Part shown: in pieces, positions 1 through 11,774 of the stretch
Layout: every line of letters begins with the position of its first letter
Numbering within the stretch: position 1 is the first letter of the stretch
NCBI GenBank assembly: GCA_918026815.1
Contig: CAKJVC010000148.1
Coordinates: 930,001 to 994,000, forward strand
Direction: 5' to 3'
DNA length: 64,000 nt
Source: Chalara sp. BL73
Taxonomy: Eukaryota; Ascomycota; Leotiomycetes; Helotiales
The notes under the pieces: generated by a model
Database searches by the model: none
Seen by the model: only the letters and a program-made list of their open reading frames with translations
What the model was told of the DNA's origin: nothing
Position numbers and translations under genes: made by a program

Positions 1-359
1 AGGCAGGAGCTGTTGCTGGCGAAGAGAATAGATGCGGCAGTGTCGCTGGTGTAGTCGGTGGCCGATTCGTGGTCTGTAGCAAGAACAGTTGCGAGATCGC
101 GGGCCTTCATGTATGGCTTATCGCCCGCAATGCTGCGCTTCTTTCTCGCCTGTTGAGCAGCTGCGGCACGTCGAGCAACAGCACGAGCCTCAATTCCACG
201 AGCCTTCATTTTGGCGGCGCAGTGACTGAGATCACGCTTGGGTGCCTTTTGAATGTAAGCCGCGCGCTTTGCTGCCTCAGCGCGGTGGTCATGTCCAGGG
301 TGAGCTGCGACATTGGATGCCAGCAGGGTGGCGGCGAGGAGGCTGGTGATAAGCTGCAT
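1..359 (-). CDS. Secreted intradiol ring-cleavage dioxygenase, N-terminal part (runs off left edge)
   Basis: The frame stays open from the ATG at 359 to the window edge, giving about 119 residues. The protein starts with a signal peptide (MQLITSLLAATLLASNVAA) followed at once by HPGHDH, then an Ala/Arg-rich helix ending in repeated basic residues. Signal peptide, HPGHDH and a long propeptide with a SHCAAKMKARG-type segment are what I recall from fungal extracellular intradiol (catechol-type) dioxygenases. The catalytic Tyr/His iron ligands lie beyond the window, so the enzyme class is inferred from the N-terminus only. Such enzymes are thought to cleave lignin- or plant-derived catechols outside the cell. 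No intron is needed in the visible part. Confidence 0.72.
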   Translation of the reverse strand, partial: MQLITSLLAATLLASNVAAHPGHDHRAEAAKRAAYIQKAPKRDLSHCAAKMKARGIEARAVARRAAAAQQARKKRSIAGDKPYMKARDLATVLATDHESATDYTSDTAASILFASNSSC

Positions 360-3300
360 CTTGATGAAAATTGGTCAAGCTGATAGGATGGAGATGGATA
401 TGAATGAAAGGACGAAAAGATGAGATGAGAAACTGGAATGAGAGTGAAGGATGGGGTGAAGAAAAAAGACAGAGAGAGGTGCTGAGAGGAACATATATAC
501 ATTTTGAAAGCATGCTGATAGACCGGCACATGCGTGTATGGGTATCTACAACGACTCTCCCAGCCCCATTTCCATCAGGATATCATGCAAAATGGCAAGC
601 CAGGCAAGCACTGAGGCTCAATTTCTTCCCTTGCTTCACTCCCCTGAGTTGTTGAATGAGGAATAAGCTGTCGATGATTGGTGGTGGTGTCCACACAATG
701 CAAGCGAAGGCTCAGAGGCCATCGGCATAAGACTACTAGCACGATTGGAATGACGTTTCTGCCAGTGTTCACAAGCGTGGCTTTCCTTTCCCCAGAGTCC
801 AAAGAGACGCGTTATCCCATACTGAATGACCAATATGACCCATCTCATTGGACGCCCGCTCTACCGAGTGTACGCAGACTTGCGCTGAGCGGTGCAAAAC
901 GAAACGTGGATCTACATCTTTAGATTGCCTTCTCAGATGAACCGATCGGAAAGTTGTTTTGTTCCTGGTTGTGAGACGACGCAGACGCGTAGGTCCTCGC
1001 TTAAGTGGAACTGCCAAGAGTTCTAGATGGGAAACGAGCATTATGGGGGACGTTTGAGCTTGTCAACGATAAATTAAGAGATTCTGGATGACGGCAGTTA
1101 CTATGAATAAAGGTGGCAATGCATGGACTGCCGTTTCGTGCTACGGTGAGAGTTCATCGCTTGGACCGAGGATGTTGACTGGAAAAACTTTGGTGGCTGA
1201 GACGTAGCATTGGCTACAAGGGAATTAGGGGTCAAGTGAAAATGCATTCAACCGAAAACAAGGCGCTCCGATCCACTCGATTATTTGATGTCTATGACAA
1301 AAATACCTGAATAAAGATCTCCCTGTCTAGGAGGAGTTAATGTCACCGCTCAGCCAGCCTCTGGGTTTGGGCAATCGGCTGACACGTGACAATTGGCTAA
1401 CAAGCCAAGCCATTTGACCCAGCTGTTCTAAAGGAGACTAGTGGCAATGGACCCACTCTATTCGTCAACATATAGTATTTAAACCCTTTATGCAAAGCTC
1501 TCCAAAGTTGAAAAGCTTGGTATTCTCGAATACCACTCTTTCTACCTTGCTCTGTGGAGCACTAGAATGTGATCGTGACAAGTACGACAGACGTACTAAA
1601 GTGGCTGCTGTGATATATGCTTTTATTAAGAACAAGATTGATCCCTTCTTGAACGAGTAAAGTGATTGAAATGATATGTTATTATATTATAGTGCTAAAC
1701 AGACACCACGGCAGCTTACACTTATAGATATATATGTATATTTGTGCGTATACATTCCAAGTGCAGGGGCATTACAAACATGTCTCATTAAACAAAGACC
1801 CAGTTTTTATACTTAGCCCCTGGACATCAACAACATTCCGTGCTCACACAACATACCCTAAGGGTCGCTCAATGTTCGCCTTAGCTTTTCTATCAATTCA
1901 GGTTCTCATCTGTCCTTGCTATCACACCATTTCCCACATTATGCAGTCCCAAGAGATTGAGTACGCGGCGTTACCAGTTGCAAAACATCCTCACAAATTC
2001 AGCAGACGTAATCGTGCCACCCTGTCATGTGATCCTTTTCGCACCAGAAAGTAAGCCATCTCGACATGAAGTGCTGTTGAAGCTTCAATATCATTGCTAA
2101 CTTGAATATATTGAAATGTAATCGGGCCAAGTCCTGCCAGAAATGTCTCGAACGACACCAATCCGCGTTGCGCAAGTACAGAGGGTCTCCCAACGACCCT
2201 ATTGCTGTCGCATCGTTTTGTTACGAGAGCGAACATTTGTATTTCATACAACAACGGATCGTTTGCATGGAGACTATGATAAAAGGCTTCATGCTAATAG
2301 GCACTCGATTGATTCGAAGGATATGTCTGCCAGCAGTGCGGGAATCACCATTATTGATGCAGGGCAGTCGATGTATAAAGCTGCCAGTGGGGATAAGATT
2401 TCTACATGAGGCAGGCTATCTTCTCAGTACCCTTTTCCTTTCACAGCATTTTCATTCCTCTGCTGACCGAAATCAAGACATTCAGATCATTTGAAGTGTC
2501 TGCACGGCTGTCCAGCTTTCCACTGGGTCAATGAGCCCGATAAAACTTTTAGATAAACACACAGTGATCAGGACGACTATGACCTACACTCAACGCCGCC
2601 AAGTATGATCGATGGATGCTGTTCTGCGATCAGTTTGACCACGAGCCACCACAATACGAAGGAGACTCTGTTTGGTTTTACTATTTGCGAACATCGCAGA
2701 GCTTGAAGATTGGCAGATATCCAAGTATCTCCCTTATACACTAGAAAAGCTGCTTTCAACTCCACCGCAGAACTTTCTCGAAAGATGACACCGGTTGTAG
2801 TTTATGGATTATGACAGGCGTCTTAGTTCGTGCTGCAATCAACATGAGATACTATCATGAACTTTCTCGAACGGCCTCCATTGGGCTGATGTAAGAAGAG
2901 CTGCGACACCAGGTATAGCTTGTTATTGACAGTAAGGACAGCTTGACCTCTTTTACCGTTGTGTTCCTTAGCACATTGCAAAGCGGCTATTCAGAGATGT
3001 TGGAACCACAAAATATCCATGAATGAGATATATTTACCGACGTTTTTGGCCTTTTATTTTCCAAGACTCCTAGATGAGATAATGCCAGCCACATATCATT
3101 GCGAAAGACGCCTAGTGCAACTTGACCACCGTGTTACATCATGTCATGGTCCAAGCCGAACCTCAATCAGGTAATCATCCCTTGACCTCGTATGGAATAG
3201 GTTAAATGTTCTTTATGCTATCTCTCTCTCTTTCTCTTTCCTATATCAACCAATTACACCCCTCTCGAATCCAGACCTTACATCCGCACCAGCAGTTCTA

Positions 3301-4452
3301 GCTCAACAGTGCGTGTTTCGTAGCAAACCCAATTCAACACTTCAAGCTTTATTCCCTACCTGTACAATATCGTGCCTGCAAAGCAGTTTTCACCCTTGCC
3401 GCTATCGCTCTCTCCCCTAACCTGGAACCTATGCGCAAAGACACATACCGATGTAAGTCCGAATTTTGACTCCTTCTAGGCGCCCTCCAGATCTCTTGTG
3501 CAATATGGGAAGATGCAAAGGATACTTCCAATGAATCTGGGAAGATACATAAAGTTTTAACTATAATGTTTGTAAGCTTTGCAAGGACTAGTAGCTCGGC
3601 AGTACCAGAGCCAGAGATAGCAGCTAACCAGGCAACCCACGGCCCCGACAGGCCGTTCTATTTGAGGGAGAAGTTATACCTTGATTAGTTTGTTTACTCT
3701 TGTTACCCTTGTCCGGGTGTCTTCAGGTTAATATTTCAACAGGCTATATGGGAATCATTTACGGGAAGAGCAGATTTTGAAGAAGTATGCTAAGGAATAA
3801 ATTTAACGACTATGAATTCAAAGCTCCATTCTCATAAATTACTCAAAGCCCTTGATAGAGAAAGGATGTTCCTCCACCTGATCTGCTCTTACTACATTAT
3901 AAAATAACTGGCAAACTGAGACAGATACATTATGACTGCATTTGTTGGATCGAATAATTGTCCTCCAAAATAAATTTTAGGTGAGGGTGGAATGTATTGA
4001 GTCACATTGGAGCTTGGTAGGATGAGGAAACAGATTATAAGTTGAACTTAGAGAGGTTTGATAAAATAGAGTGTCAAGCAAAAATTCAGATCTTACACAC
4101 CCTTAAATTTTAACTCTTGCAAGGGGCGGTCCAGCATTCGGGGTTGGCATCCCTCGTAGACAAAACACCCCTAGAACCTTCGGACGGAGCAGGGTATTGA
4201 TGAAGATTACTTGAATAGAATCATGGCAGTCAGCTTCATATATATTCCAATATCAAGAAATGTTTAATTTCAAGGTAATAATGTATAAGATTCATCACAA
4301 GCACAGGGGATCGAAAACTCCTATGTCCGTTGATCACTAACTGGAATTGAGAGAGCCGATAGCGTCATACAAATAAGCCCTAACAAGACAGAACTGGCCC
4401 CGATATAGAAATTTCCTTTAATCCTTCGTAATTTCACTATTCGCATGATCGC
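360..4452. other. Gene-poor intergenic region
   Basis: I see no gene I can support in these 4 kb. Open frames are short and none resembles a known family. There is a TATA-like TATTTAAA near 1474-1481, followed by no convincing coding sequence, and a CT-rich tract near 3221-3240 that looks like promoter pyrimidine stretches. Base composition becomes AT-rich after about 3.5 kb. Confidence 0.4.
491..500 (-). promoter_or_regulatory. TATA-like element upstream of the dioxygenase
   Basis: An alternating TA run lies about 135 nt upstream of the start codon at 359, in a region without coding signal. The position suits a core promoter with a modest 5' UTR. Sequence match only. Confidence 0.3.
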
Positions 4453-4691
4453 ATTGTACTACCTGCGCTCCCAGCACAGGAAGCAGCAACTTGCTCATTA
4501 ATACCTCCCCTAAGCATTTCCAGCGGTTGTCCCCCAGGAATTTCCAACGCTGTTGTTGACATCTTTAATGCAAAAAATTAGTTTCCGTAAAACACGTATT
4601 TTGGTTGCAGATTGAGCAACCTACCTGGGATAGCCAATGCAGCTACAAAAGTTGCAAGGGCGGGGACGATAAGGAGTTATTGGAAATGCAT
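4453..4691 (-). pseudogene. Decayed small secreted protein remnant
   Basis: From the ATG at 4691 the frame reads MHFQ, a stop (TAA), then LLIVPALATFVAALAIP, a typical fungal signal peptide. A GTAGGT donor and an AAAG acceptor would splice this to DVNNSVGNSWGTTAGNA and then another stop; a neighbouring frame continues as a Gly/Ser-rich stretch with two cysteines before ending. The first stop differs from a Gln codon by one C-to-T change. It reads as a broken small secreted (perhaps cysteine-containing) protein. No family is recognised and the reading could be chance. Confidence 0.3.
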
Positions 4692-6419
4692 GGTGATTTA
4701 TTGATGAAGTATCTATACGAGAAATTTTATGACTTGGTGAAGTAGAATCCTTTTTCTTTTTCTTGAAGAATGAGTGAAAGTTCTGGAGGCGAGATTATGA
4801 TCTGTACGAGAAGGATTGAGGATTGAAGTGGAGATATGTGGGCTGTGAATCTGTTAAGGAGGGTTGCGTGCCAACTAAGATAGGTGAGTTCTGGGCATGA
4901 CGAAGGCGATAGGAGCCTTCGGATTGGATAGATTTGCTCTTTGGAGACGAATTTGAACTTCATGGTGCATTCAACTAGCCGGACCACGAGAGCTAGGATA
5001 AAGATGAGGTGTACTACTGAGCTTTAGTGTTAAGAGATTCATAAGTTCGCCCAATTAAGATGCTTCTTATTAGGTTAAGGATGAGACCTAGGGTAGGATA
5101 AGGCTGAAGCTGCATTGCAAGGCTTTGTATACGCATCATGCGAGGAAAACTTACTATGAGAATTTCCTCTATATACAGGTGCTCACACATTGACAATTCC
5201 AGGTACACAGCTTTTGGACCTGAGTCTTGGTTCTCGTATCACCATCCTAATCAATCTTTCAGTACGTATATCCCGATATAATTATCAAATTGTAGAACTG
5301 CCGTGACTTCCTCGCTTAAAAAGGAATCCGATGCCACATAAATGCCACAACAATAGCACACTAATTCCTATGAGCTAGCCCCCAGTCAGAGAATCCATGT
5401 GCTGGACAATAAAAATCTAAGATTTTCACTACCTCACTCCCTTCCCGTCTGATCTAGGACAAATCGCTCATGTCCAGCATTCTAAATCGAGCCCGCCTAT
5501 CAAAACCTGGCCAGCTCACGCATTCATGATCACTCTACACCCTAGAAAACGGTTTATTTTGAGCCCACTCAAAAGCTGCTAATGACGTGTCCCCCCTGCA
5601 CATCAAGGCCTTCCTCCAATACTCGAGACAGTAATCTAATTTATAACTTAGCATTGCTTTTGAACGCATCTATATAACGGTGAGTGGCGTACTTATATGT
5701 GTCTTCTCTTTTCTCAAATCATCTGCAGTCATATTTGGATAATAATGTCAAGATGAAGAGATCTTCAAATACGCTTCTAAACGATCGTCAACATAAGTTG
5801 AACACTCAAAAAGAGGAAGAAGCTCACGACACAGTATAATTCGTGATACGCTGCTATTTCAGCCATGATGCCAGAACCACATGCAAGTGTAATCGATCTC
5901 CATCGATGGTGTTGAGTTCCTCCACCGTAATTTTGATAACCAGGGCTAGAATTCGTTTTGGCTTCTCCTCACCATATCTAGCTTATTGGTGGTATATGCT
6001 CGATTAAAGTTGACCATGCGTCGTTAAACTCTAGCCGTGGGCCACCAGTATACGGGTTGTTCTTCAGGTCTCGCCACAATCGAGTTTTCTGATATTGAAT
6101 CGCAGTTTTCCCAGGAGCTGAAGAACTCGGTAAACCTGCGAACTAAAACAGGAAAGTCCTGAACGCACATTCAATGAGTTGCGGCCGAACACACTTGGGT
6201 GACGGAGCTGTTCTCCATAGCTATACAAAAACGAGATTTGAAGATAACAATGGAATGTAAATATTGTATGAAGCAGTGGGGAGAGGCCGAGAAAATGTGA
6301 TCTTCTCTTCAGCTGGGATGTCCAATTCTTCAAGCTTAGTATACATTGTGTTACCTACACACCTGAAGTCAAAGCTAGCAAAGAGGCTAACTGGAGATAT
6401 CCTTTGATGATGGGTTTAC
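4692..6419. other. Intergenic, AT-rich, no gene seen
   Basis: Short open frames only, none resembling a known protein. The stretch is part of the AT-rich, decayed left region that also carries the two pseudogene remnants on either side. Confidence 0.4.
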
Positions 6420-7025
6420 GCATACCATTTCTAGATCTGGCTTAGGTTTTTTCTCTTCCATACCGTACTGAATGTCCAAAGTTTCCCTTATGGAGGCCTG
6501 CTTTATTACCATCGCCACTGCCAAACCGAGTACAGCAAATGCCACGCCAGCCTCCTAGACAAACTTCAAGCTCGCCTCGAAGGTAGCAATGACTTGCTCC
6601 TGAACGACGACCTGCAGCTATCCTACAAGTTTCTTTGAGGCATGTTCGTATGCGCTATCGGCCCTCAGATTCTTCTTCACTAGAACATCCCCAATGCTCG
6701 GGAGGACATCTCTGAATCTCGACTCAGATATGGATGTCTGTAAAGCCATGCCACAAATGAACCCCAACGCCTGGGTAAAGCCTCATATGCCTGTTGGGGC
6801 GGCAATGTCCGACCCTAGCAATGTTGTTTGTATTATGGTGAGAGTTGACGAAATTACAAGACCTCCCCCAGAGGCAAAGACTAGCTGGAGAATGACCTAT
6901 ACAGCTATTGAAGAATTATGGCCTAGAACGCTGAAACATCCGGTACCGATACCTGACATGGCAAAGCCGGCAATTTGGTTGGACTTATATCTCTTTTTGG
7001 CCGCAATTAAGAAGGTCCGTTTAGC
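6420..7025 (-). pseudogene. 5'-truncated MFS (DHA2-type) transporter pseudogene
   Basis: One frame read from 7025 downwards gives the C-terminal part of a 14-segment drug/toxin exporter: GFAMSGIGTGCFSVLG, a conserved loop (SAYEHASKKLV), then SLKFV-stop-EAGVAFAVLGL and a tail with LDIQYGMEEKK, as in the ends of aflatoxin/HC-toxin efflux-type pumps. Four in-frame stops interrupt it. At least two sit where these proteins carry Trp (TGG to TAG or TGA), and all can be explained by single C:G-to-T:A transitions. The N-terminal half is absent: the intact MFS gene begins its 3' end only some 20 nt away. No functional protein is expected. Confidence 0.7.
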
Positions 7026-7045
7026 TGAATTACGAAATATCTAAT

Positions 7046-9348
7046 CTAGTGCGAAGCTAATGCAAACTTGCTATAATGCCTCAACCTTTTGCCATATTTA
7101 TAAAATATATACCTACTATAACATCAGTAAGGAAGCAAATAACACCTTTTTAGACTTTCAAACTCACGGGAAAGGAGCCATCACGAGAGAAAGAAGGGCA
7201 AGCAGCGTAGTTGCCCATTGATATCCCAATGTATTATACACTTGAAGCACTCATAAGCGAGATAACAACAGAATGGGAAGTTAAATACTGACTCTGTATA
7301 CCAAATAAGGGGAAGGCTGCCGCGAACACGCTTCTAGAGAAGCTGTTTGCTGCGAGAGCACTTGCGGCGTATTGAGGGCTGTAGATAAATTAACTTTTTG
7401 GAGAATGCGAGGACAAGGAAAAACTTGTGAGGTCTAAGGACCAGACTTTGAATGTGGCCAAAATAGTAGATACATCAGTTCTAAAAAGATATATCTCTAG
7501 GCTGTACTCTTTCAAGATATACCTCCCAACTTTTTATAAGTGACAAAAAGAATTATGGCTTACTATGCATCCACTAGAAAGGTAAAAACCCCCGAGAACA
7601 CCAGAGTCATCCCAAAGCCAAACAAACTTGATCCAATGATTGGGACTATCCAGTGAATCGAAGAAAACCTGTTGAATATTTAGAACCCTGTAGGAACAAC
7701 AGCGGGACATCTGCAACTTACTGTGTCCATCCAAACCAAAACAGTCCAATTGTTACAAAAGGAGCCCCTATAACAGCACTTCGAAAGAGTGAGCTTGTGG
7801 CAAACCAGGGGTTATGCGGTTTCGCTCTCATGGTGAAAGGTCAATTAGAATACAATTTTCACGACTACACTGGGTTTTAACTATAAAGAAATAAGTTACT
7901 ATATCAGACTTACGGCGGTAACCTAAACTCCGGCTCTGACTCTGGTAGTCCCTCCCCTTCGTTTTTACGTTTCTCCACCAGCCGCAAATAATTTCTATGC
8001 CACATTGGATTTGAGGCTATGGCGAGGATCATTCCTACCCCAATTCCAAGGAATGAGAGCCCGACTTGGTAGAGTGAAAAGCCGTGATTATTTTTGAATA
8101 TTGTGGCAAAAGCACCAAAGAAGAGGTAAAGAATACCTAGTAGCTAAAATGGGGTTAGCGTTACTGCCGAACGGCAGCTGAGTACCACGAACCAATGCCG
8201 AATAAACACACAGACTCAGACACATTGGCTCTAGAATAAGAAGCATAAACGGTCGATAAAAAGATCTTATAACAGTCTATAATTATGTCAGTTACGTCCC
8301 TAAAACATCTCACCCAAGTCCAGTTTTACCATTAAAATAGAACGGCTCAATTTATCAATATTAGCGTGCCACCTCTCGTCTCCTGTCTTTCTCCGCATCC
8401 TTTGGGCCTTGCTCCTCAGAAGCACCGGATGGTAGGTCTCAGGAACGATGAATAAGATCAAGAGCATTTGGAAACCGCTCCAGATAAGGATAGTCCAGAA
8501 AGACCAGCGCCTGGATTGGTCAGCTCCACCCATAGCTACCCGCAAAATGGCCCATCGTGAAACTTACCAGTCTGCGAATTGATTAATAAATCCTCCTAGA
8601 ACGGGTCCTAGTACTGGGCCACTGCTATAAGTTAGCTGCTTCTTTGTGCCTAACAAATATGGGTTCCTAGTGAATAAACTTACAGAAAAGGTGCCGAGGA
8701 GAAAATTAGCATAGGAGCTTGAAGTGACATTTTATCAAACATATCTTCTACAGTACCACCAGCTACTGTGAGAAATGCAGCACCTGCAAATCCACCGAAG
8801 AACCGAGAAATGAGTTCAGTTTCGATATTTTTGGCGACTGCACAAGGCACTTGCCAGATAGTAAAGAGCAGCATTGAAATGATGTATATCGGCTTCCTAT
8901 TCCAAGCTCAGCATATTGCCTTAAGGCAAAAAGTAAAAGTAAAGCAAGCCGCTTTGCATTGAGTACCTCTTTTCATCACTTAGAAAACACATATCCTTAC
9001 TCACCTTCCGTAAAATTCGCTCAGCGGTCCCAAAAACATAGGGCCCAGGCCAAGCCCAAAAATGAACAAACTCAACCCTAAAGTCGCCATAATATGTGAG
9101 CAACTAAAATCCCTTTGAAGCTGCTCGTAGGTGCTTGTGTATAGAGAACTCGCACACGTTACACACAAGGCGCTTGAAGATGTTGTTGAAACAATCAACC
9201 ATTTCCACCAGACCGGGAAGTTGCGGGGGAAGGCCGGGTCTGACGGGCCATCCCAACCAACTTCATATGCTACTTCAAAAGTGTTTGTTTTCTTTTGGTT
9301 GCCATCTTGCGATGTAGGGAACTCTCTTTTGTCGTTTGAGTTAGACAT
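7046..9348 (-). CDS. MFS multidrug-type exporter (DHA1), about 11 exons
   Basis: The ATG at 9348 opens a hydrophilic N-terminus with VGWDGPSDPAFPRNFP, the usual entry to fungal DHA1 drug exporters, then membrane segments and the GPLSEFYGR loop. Introns (donors near 9002, 8681, 8568, 8329, 8204, then four to five more) join exons carrying SGPVLGPVLGG (antiporter motif), WRWSFW, VPETYHPVLLR, LEPMCLSLCVYSAL, GILYLFFGAF, GAPFVTIGLFWFGWTQ, HWIVPIIGS, VDAYPQYAASALAAN and GYQWATTLL, in family order, ending KYGKRLRHYSKFALASH. Every join restores frame at GT..AG sites, so the gene looks intact despite short open frames. One 48-nt intron uses a GTTCGT donor. Plasma-membrane export of a small molecule is likely; it sits at the left end of the metabolic block. 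Confidence 0.82.
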
Positions 9349-9410
9349 TCAGGCGCTCTTGCTCACAAGCTGATTAGACTTTGTAAACTGTGTATTGGGG
9401 TTACAGCTTG

Positions 9411-9420
9411 TATTATATAT
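9411..9420 (-). promoter_or_regulatory. TATA box of the MFS exporter gene
   Basis: A TATATA run lies about 63-72 nt upstream of the ATG at 9348, a good spacing for a core promoter. Sequence match only. Confidence 0.4.
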
Positions 9421-9858
9421 AGACTAGGATGGTTGAAAGAGGGGGTGCAATAGCAAGTGGGCAAAGGTGAGGTTATGCGTCACAATCCCATGCATGGAGT
9501 TATAATTAGAGTTTCGGGCTTACAAATTATTCGTAATAAAGTCGAATATTTTATAACCTAGCAACCTCCTTTGATCTCTGTATAAAGTGAGTAAAATCTT
9601 ACAGGTTTTAGGGACTTGTAGAGATTTTATTATTATTTTTTAAAAAAAGTAGTTTTTAAGGAAATTTAAAGCTATATTCATAGCAGTTAAATTATAAAGA
9701 AAATTTTATAACATAATACTAGCTTAATACGTTTGATATAGTGCCCTTATATTAGCCCAATTCAATATAAAATATGGCCAAAGTAGCAATAGAAAAAACA
9801 GTCATTCAATTCCTATCCCAGCTGAACTATTTCAGCTAACTAATTTTCAATCACCTAC
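9421..9858. other. AT-rich intergenic island
   Basis: Between about 9540 and 9780 the sequence is strongly AT-rich, with long A and T runs and no coding signal. Such islands in ascomycetes often mark repeat relics altered by RIP or 3' untranslated DNA; nothing here identifies a particular element. Confidence 0.4.
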
Positions 9859-11003
9859 CTACACAAGCTTCTTCTCGTCTGGTACAACTAGCACGCCTCG
9901 ATATCTCATCTTTCCCTCCTTTAACACACTAAAGGCCTCCTCAACACCCTCCCGATCCATCCTAAACTTATGTACTTTTGGCTTGACCCCATTCTTAGCC
10001 GCAAACTCCAGCATGCGTTCGTGCACACCTCTTGGTGCCAATACACTTCCCTGAATCGTAATGCCATTGAGCAACAGCGGCATGTTGGGCAGAGAGAGAG
10101 CGCCCGGGCCGATGGTGAGCGGGAAGATCTTGGCTTTGGGAGCAAGCAGAGGCAGGTAGACTCTCCAATCTGGCAGCACAGGGGCGGTGATTATGAGAAT
10201 ATCAAGGCTGCCGGCGAGCTTGAGGTCCTTGGCGGTTTCTGTGGTATGGTAGGCGCTTGCCCCGAAAGCGAGGGCATCGGATTCTTTTGAGGCGGTGTTG
10301 GAGAATGCTGTTACTTTGCAGCCGAGCTTTGACGCAAACTGAGGGGGTGGTCGTGTCAGCATAGAGCTTATTATGCCGGATCCTTGTTCATCCTCACCTG
10401 TATAGCCAAGTGACCCAATCCACCAACACCGAGAACACCGACCCGATCTACAGACTTAACGCCATAGGTATCAAGAACATTGAAGACAGTTGCACCAGCA
10501 CACATAAGTGGTGCTGCTTCCTCATCGGAGAGCTCCTCGGGGATTGTGAAGAGCCGGGCTTCCTTCTTAATTATACCGTACGCTAAACTTCCCTGATCAA
10601 GATCTGCTCGGCCGTACATCTTACGCTCAGGGCAAAAGTTATCGGTCTTCTCCGTGCATTGCGGGCAATGGCCACAGGTGTCCTGGAGAAAGCCCCATCC
10701 TACGCGATCACCCTTCTTGAGGGCGATGACATCAGGGCCAGTGGCGGCTACAACGCCGATACCTTCGTGGCCAAGAACCATCTGGAGTCATGAGTTAGCA
10801 TATCTAAGTTACGCTGGATTCAAAAAGGCAAAGAGACGTGCATCATTGTCCCGGAAAAGGAGATCCCCGCCACAAAGTCCAGACGCAGTGACTGCGACGA
10901 GGATATGGTCACCGGTTAAGGCTGGACGAGTCGTCTGAGACTGAATGATCTCGCCTTTGGAGCCCCTGAAGGTTGTAAAGGTAATGTTATTTGGGGAAGC
11001 CAT
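9859..11003 (-). CDS. Zinc-dependent alcohol dehydrogenase (MDR family)
   Basis: Three exons: 11003-10842, 10781-10398 and 10338-9859. The start MASPNN is preferred over an upstream in-frame Met at 11018. Visible are CGGDLLF (catalytic zinc Cys), GHEGIGVVA with GDRVGWG, the structural-zinc motif CGHCPQCTEKTDNFC, and VGVLGVGGLGHLAIQ (Rossmann nucleotide loop). The protein fits NAD(P)-dependent alcohol or cinnamyl-alcohol-type dehydrogenases, about 340 residues. The first intron must start with GC (GCACGT) to keep LLFRDND joined to MVLGHEG in frame; the second is a normal GTGAGG..CAG intron. Inside the accessory block it could interconvert an aldehyde and alcohol of a pathway intermediate. Substrate is unknown. 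Confidence 0.85.
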
Positions 11004-11774
11004 CTTGTACGATCGCAAGGATGCTGTTGTGTTTATTTTTGGTTGGTGAGAGGAAAGTTTGTTAATATTATACTACTGGGACTTGGATGGACCTCCCAGA
11101 GGATTTGCAATATGGAAGTTAATCATGGATGCACCAAAAGAAAAGTGCGAATGCACACCCATGCATTTTTTTTTCAAACAAACCTGTTGGTTTTACGCAC
11201 CCCAGCCTTGTCTAGCCTGCAAAAGCGTTAGTATTAATATTGTGACAAATACTGCCTTAAAATCATTAGCCAAGCTTTGTATTTTCACTCCGGCATACAC
11301 CGCCTGCAGTTTAAAATTTGGGGGGTGTCGCACAGCAATTTGGGGGTGTCATGTAGTACTCCCCGATATGCAAGTAATCTGCGTTCGTTTTGCTAAGGCA
11401 GCAACTTTAATGGCATGTTGATTGCAGCAGTAATGCTGATACTACTGTAGCAACTTTTCTTATAGCCTAAATTATGGTGAGAGGAGAGCAGAATGTAACA
11501 TAGTAGCTCGATTTTATACTTTTGGCAAAGGGGTGCATTTCTGACTCTTCGCCGTATCTCTGACTAAACAATGCGCCAACCTCCCCCCGTCTCTCTCTTT
11601 CTGCCTACTATAATTTAGCTTATAGGGAAAGTTTGGCGAGGTAACTTTACATACTGTAGCGGCAAGAATAATCCATTTAATATTTTGCGTACTTGCTCTT
11701 CGTATCTCGCATAAAACGTTCTATGTAGCAGACCAACTTGGCCATAGTCCAAATAACTCTCAGAGATCAGCACT
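11004..11774. other. Intergenic region between ADH and aminotransferase genes
   Basis: This is the divergent upstream region of both neighbours. It contains a 12-13 nt direct repeat (ATTTGGGGG-GTGTC) near 11312 and 11337 and a T run near 11165. No coding signal or recognised site. Confidence 0.35.

Noticed and set aside
1470..1640. TATTTAAA promoter-like sequence possibly driving a gene
   Set aside because: No ATG with sustained coding potential or recognisable exon follows for over 1 kb on the plus strand.
2000..2770. Open frames on both strands (up to 130 codons)
   Set aside because: None resembles a known family, frames overlap on opposite strands, and no convincing splice links extend them.
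6064..6333. Minus-strand 89-codon open frame
   Set aside because: Low-complexity hydrophobic reading without motif; probably chance in the decayed region.
7534..8545. MFS gene regarded as a pseudogene because its open frames are short
   Set aside because: Ten short introns with proper splice sites restore every conserved block in order, so the gene is likely intact.
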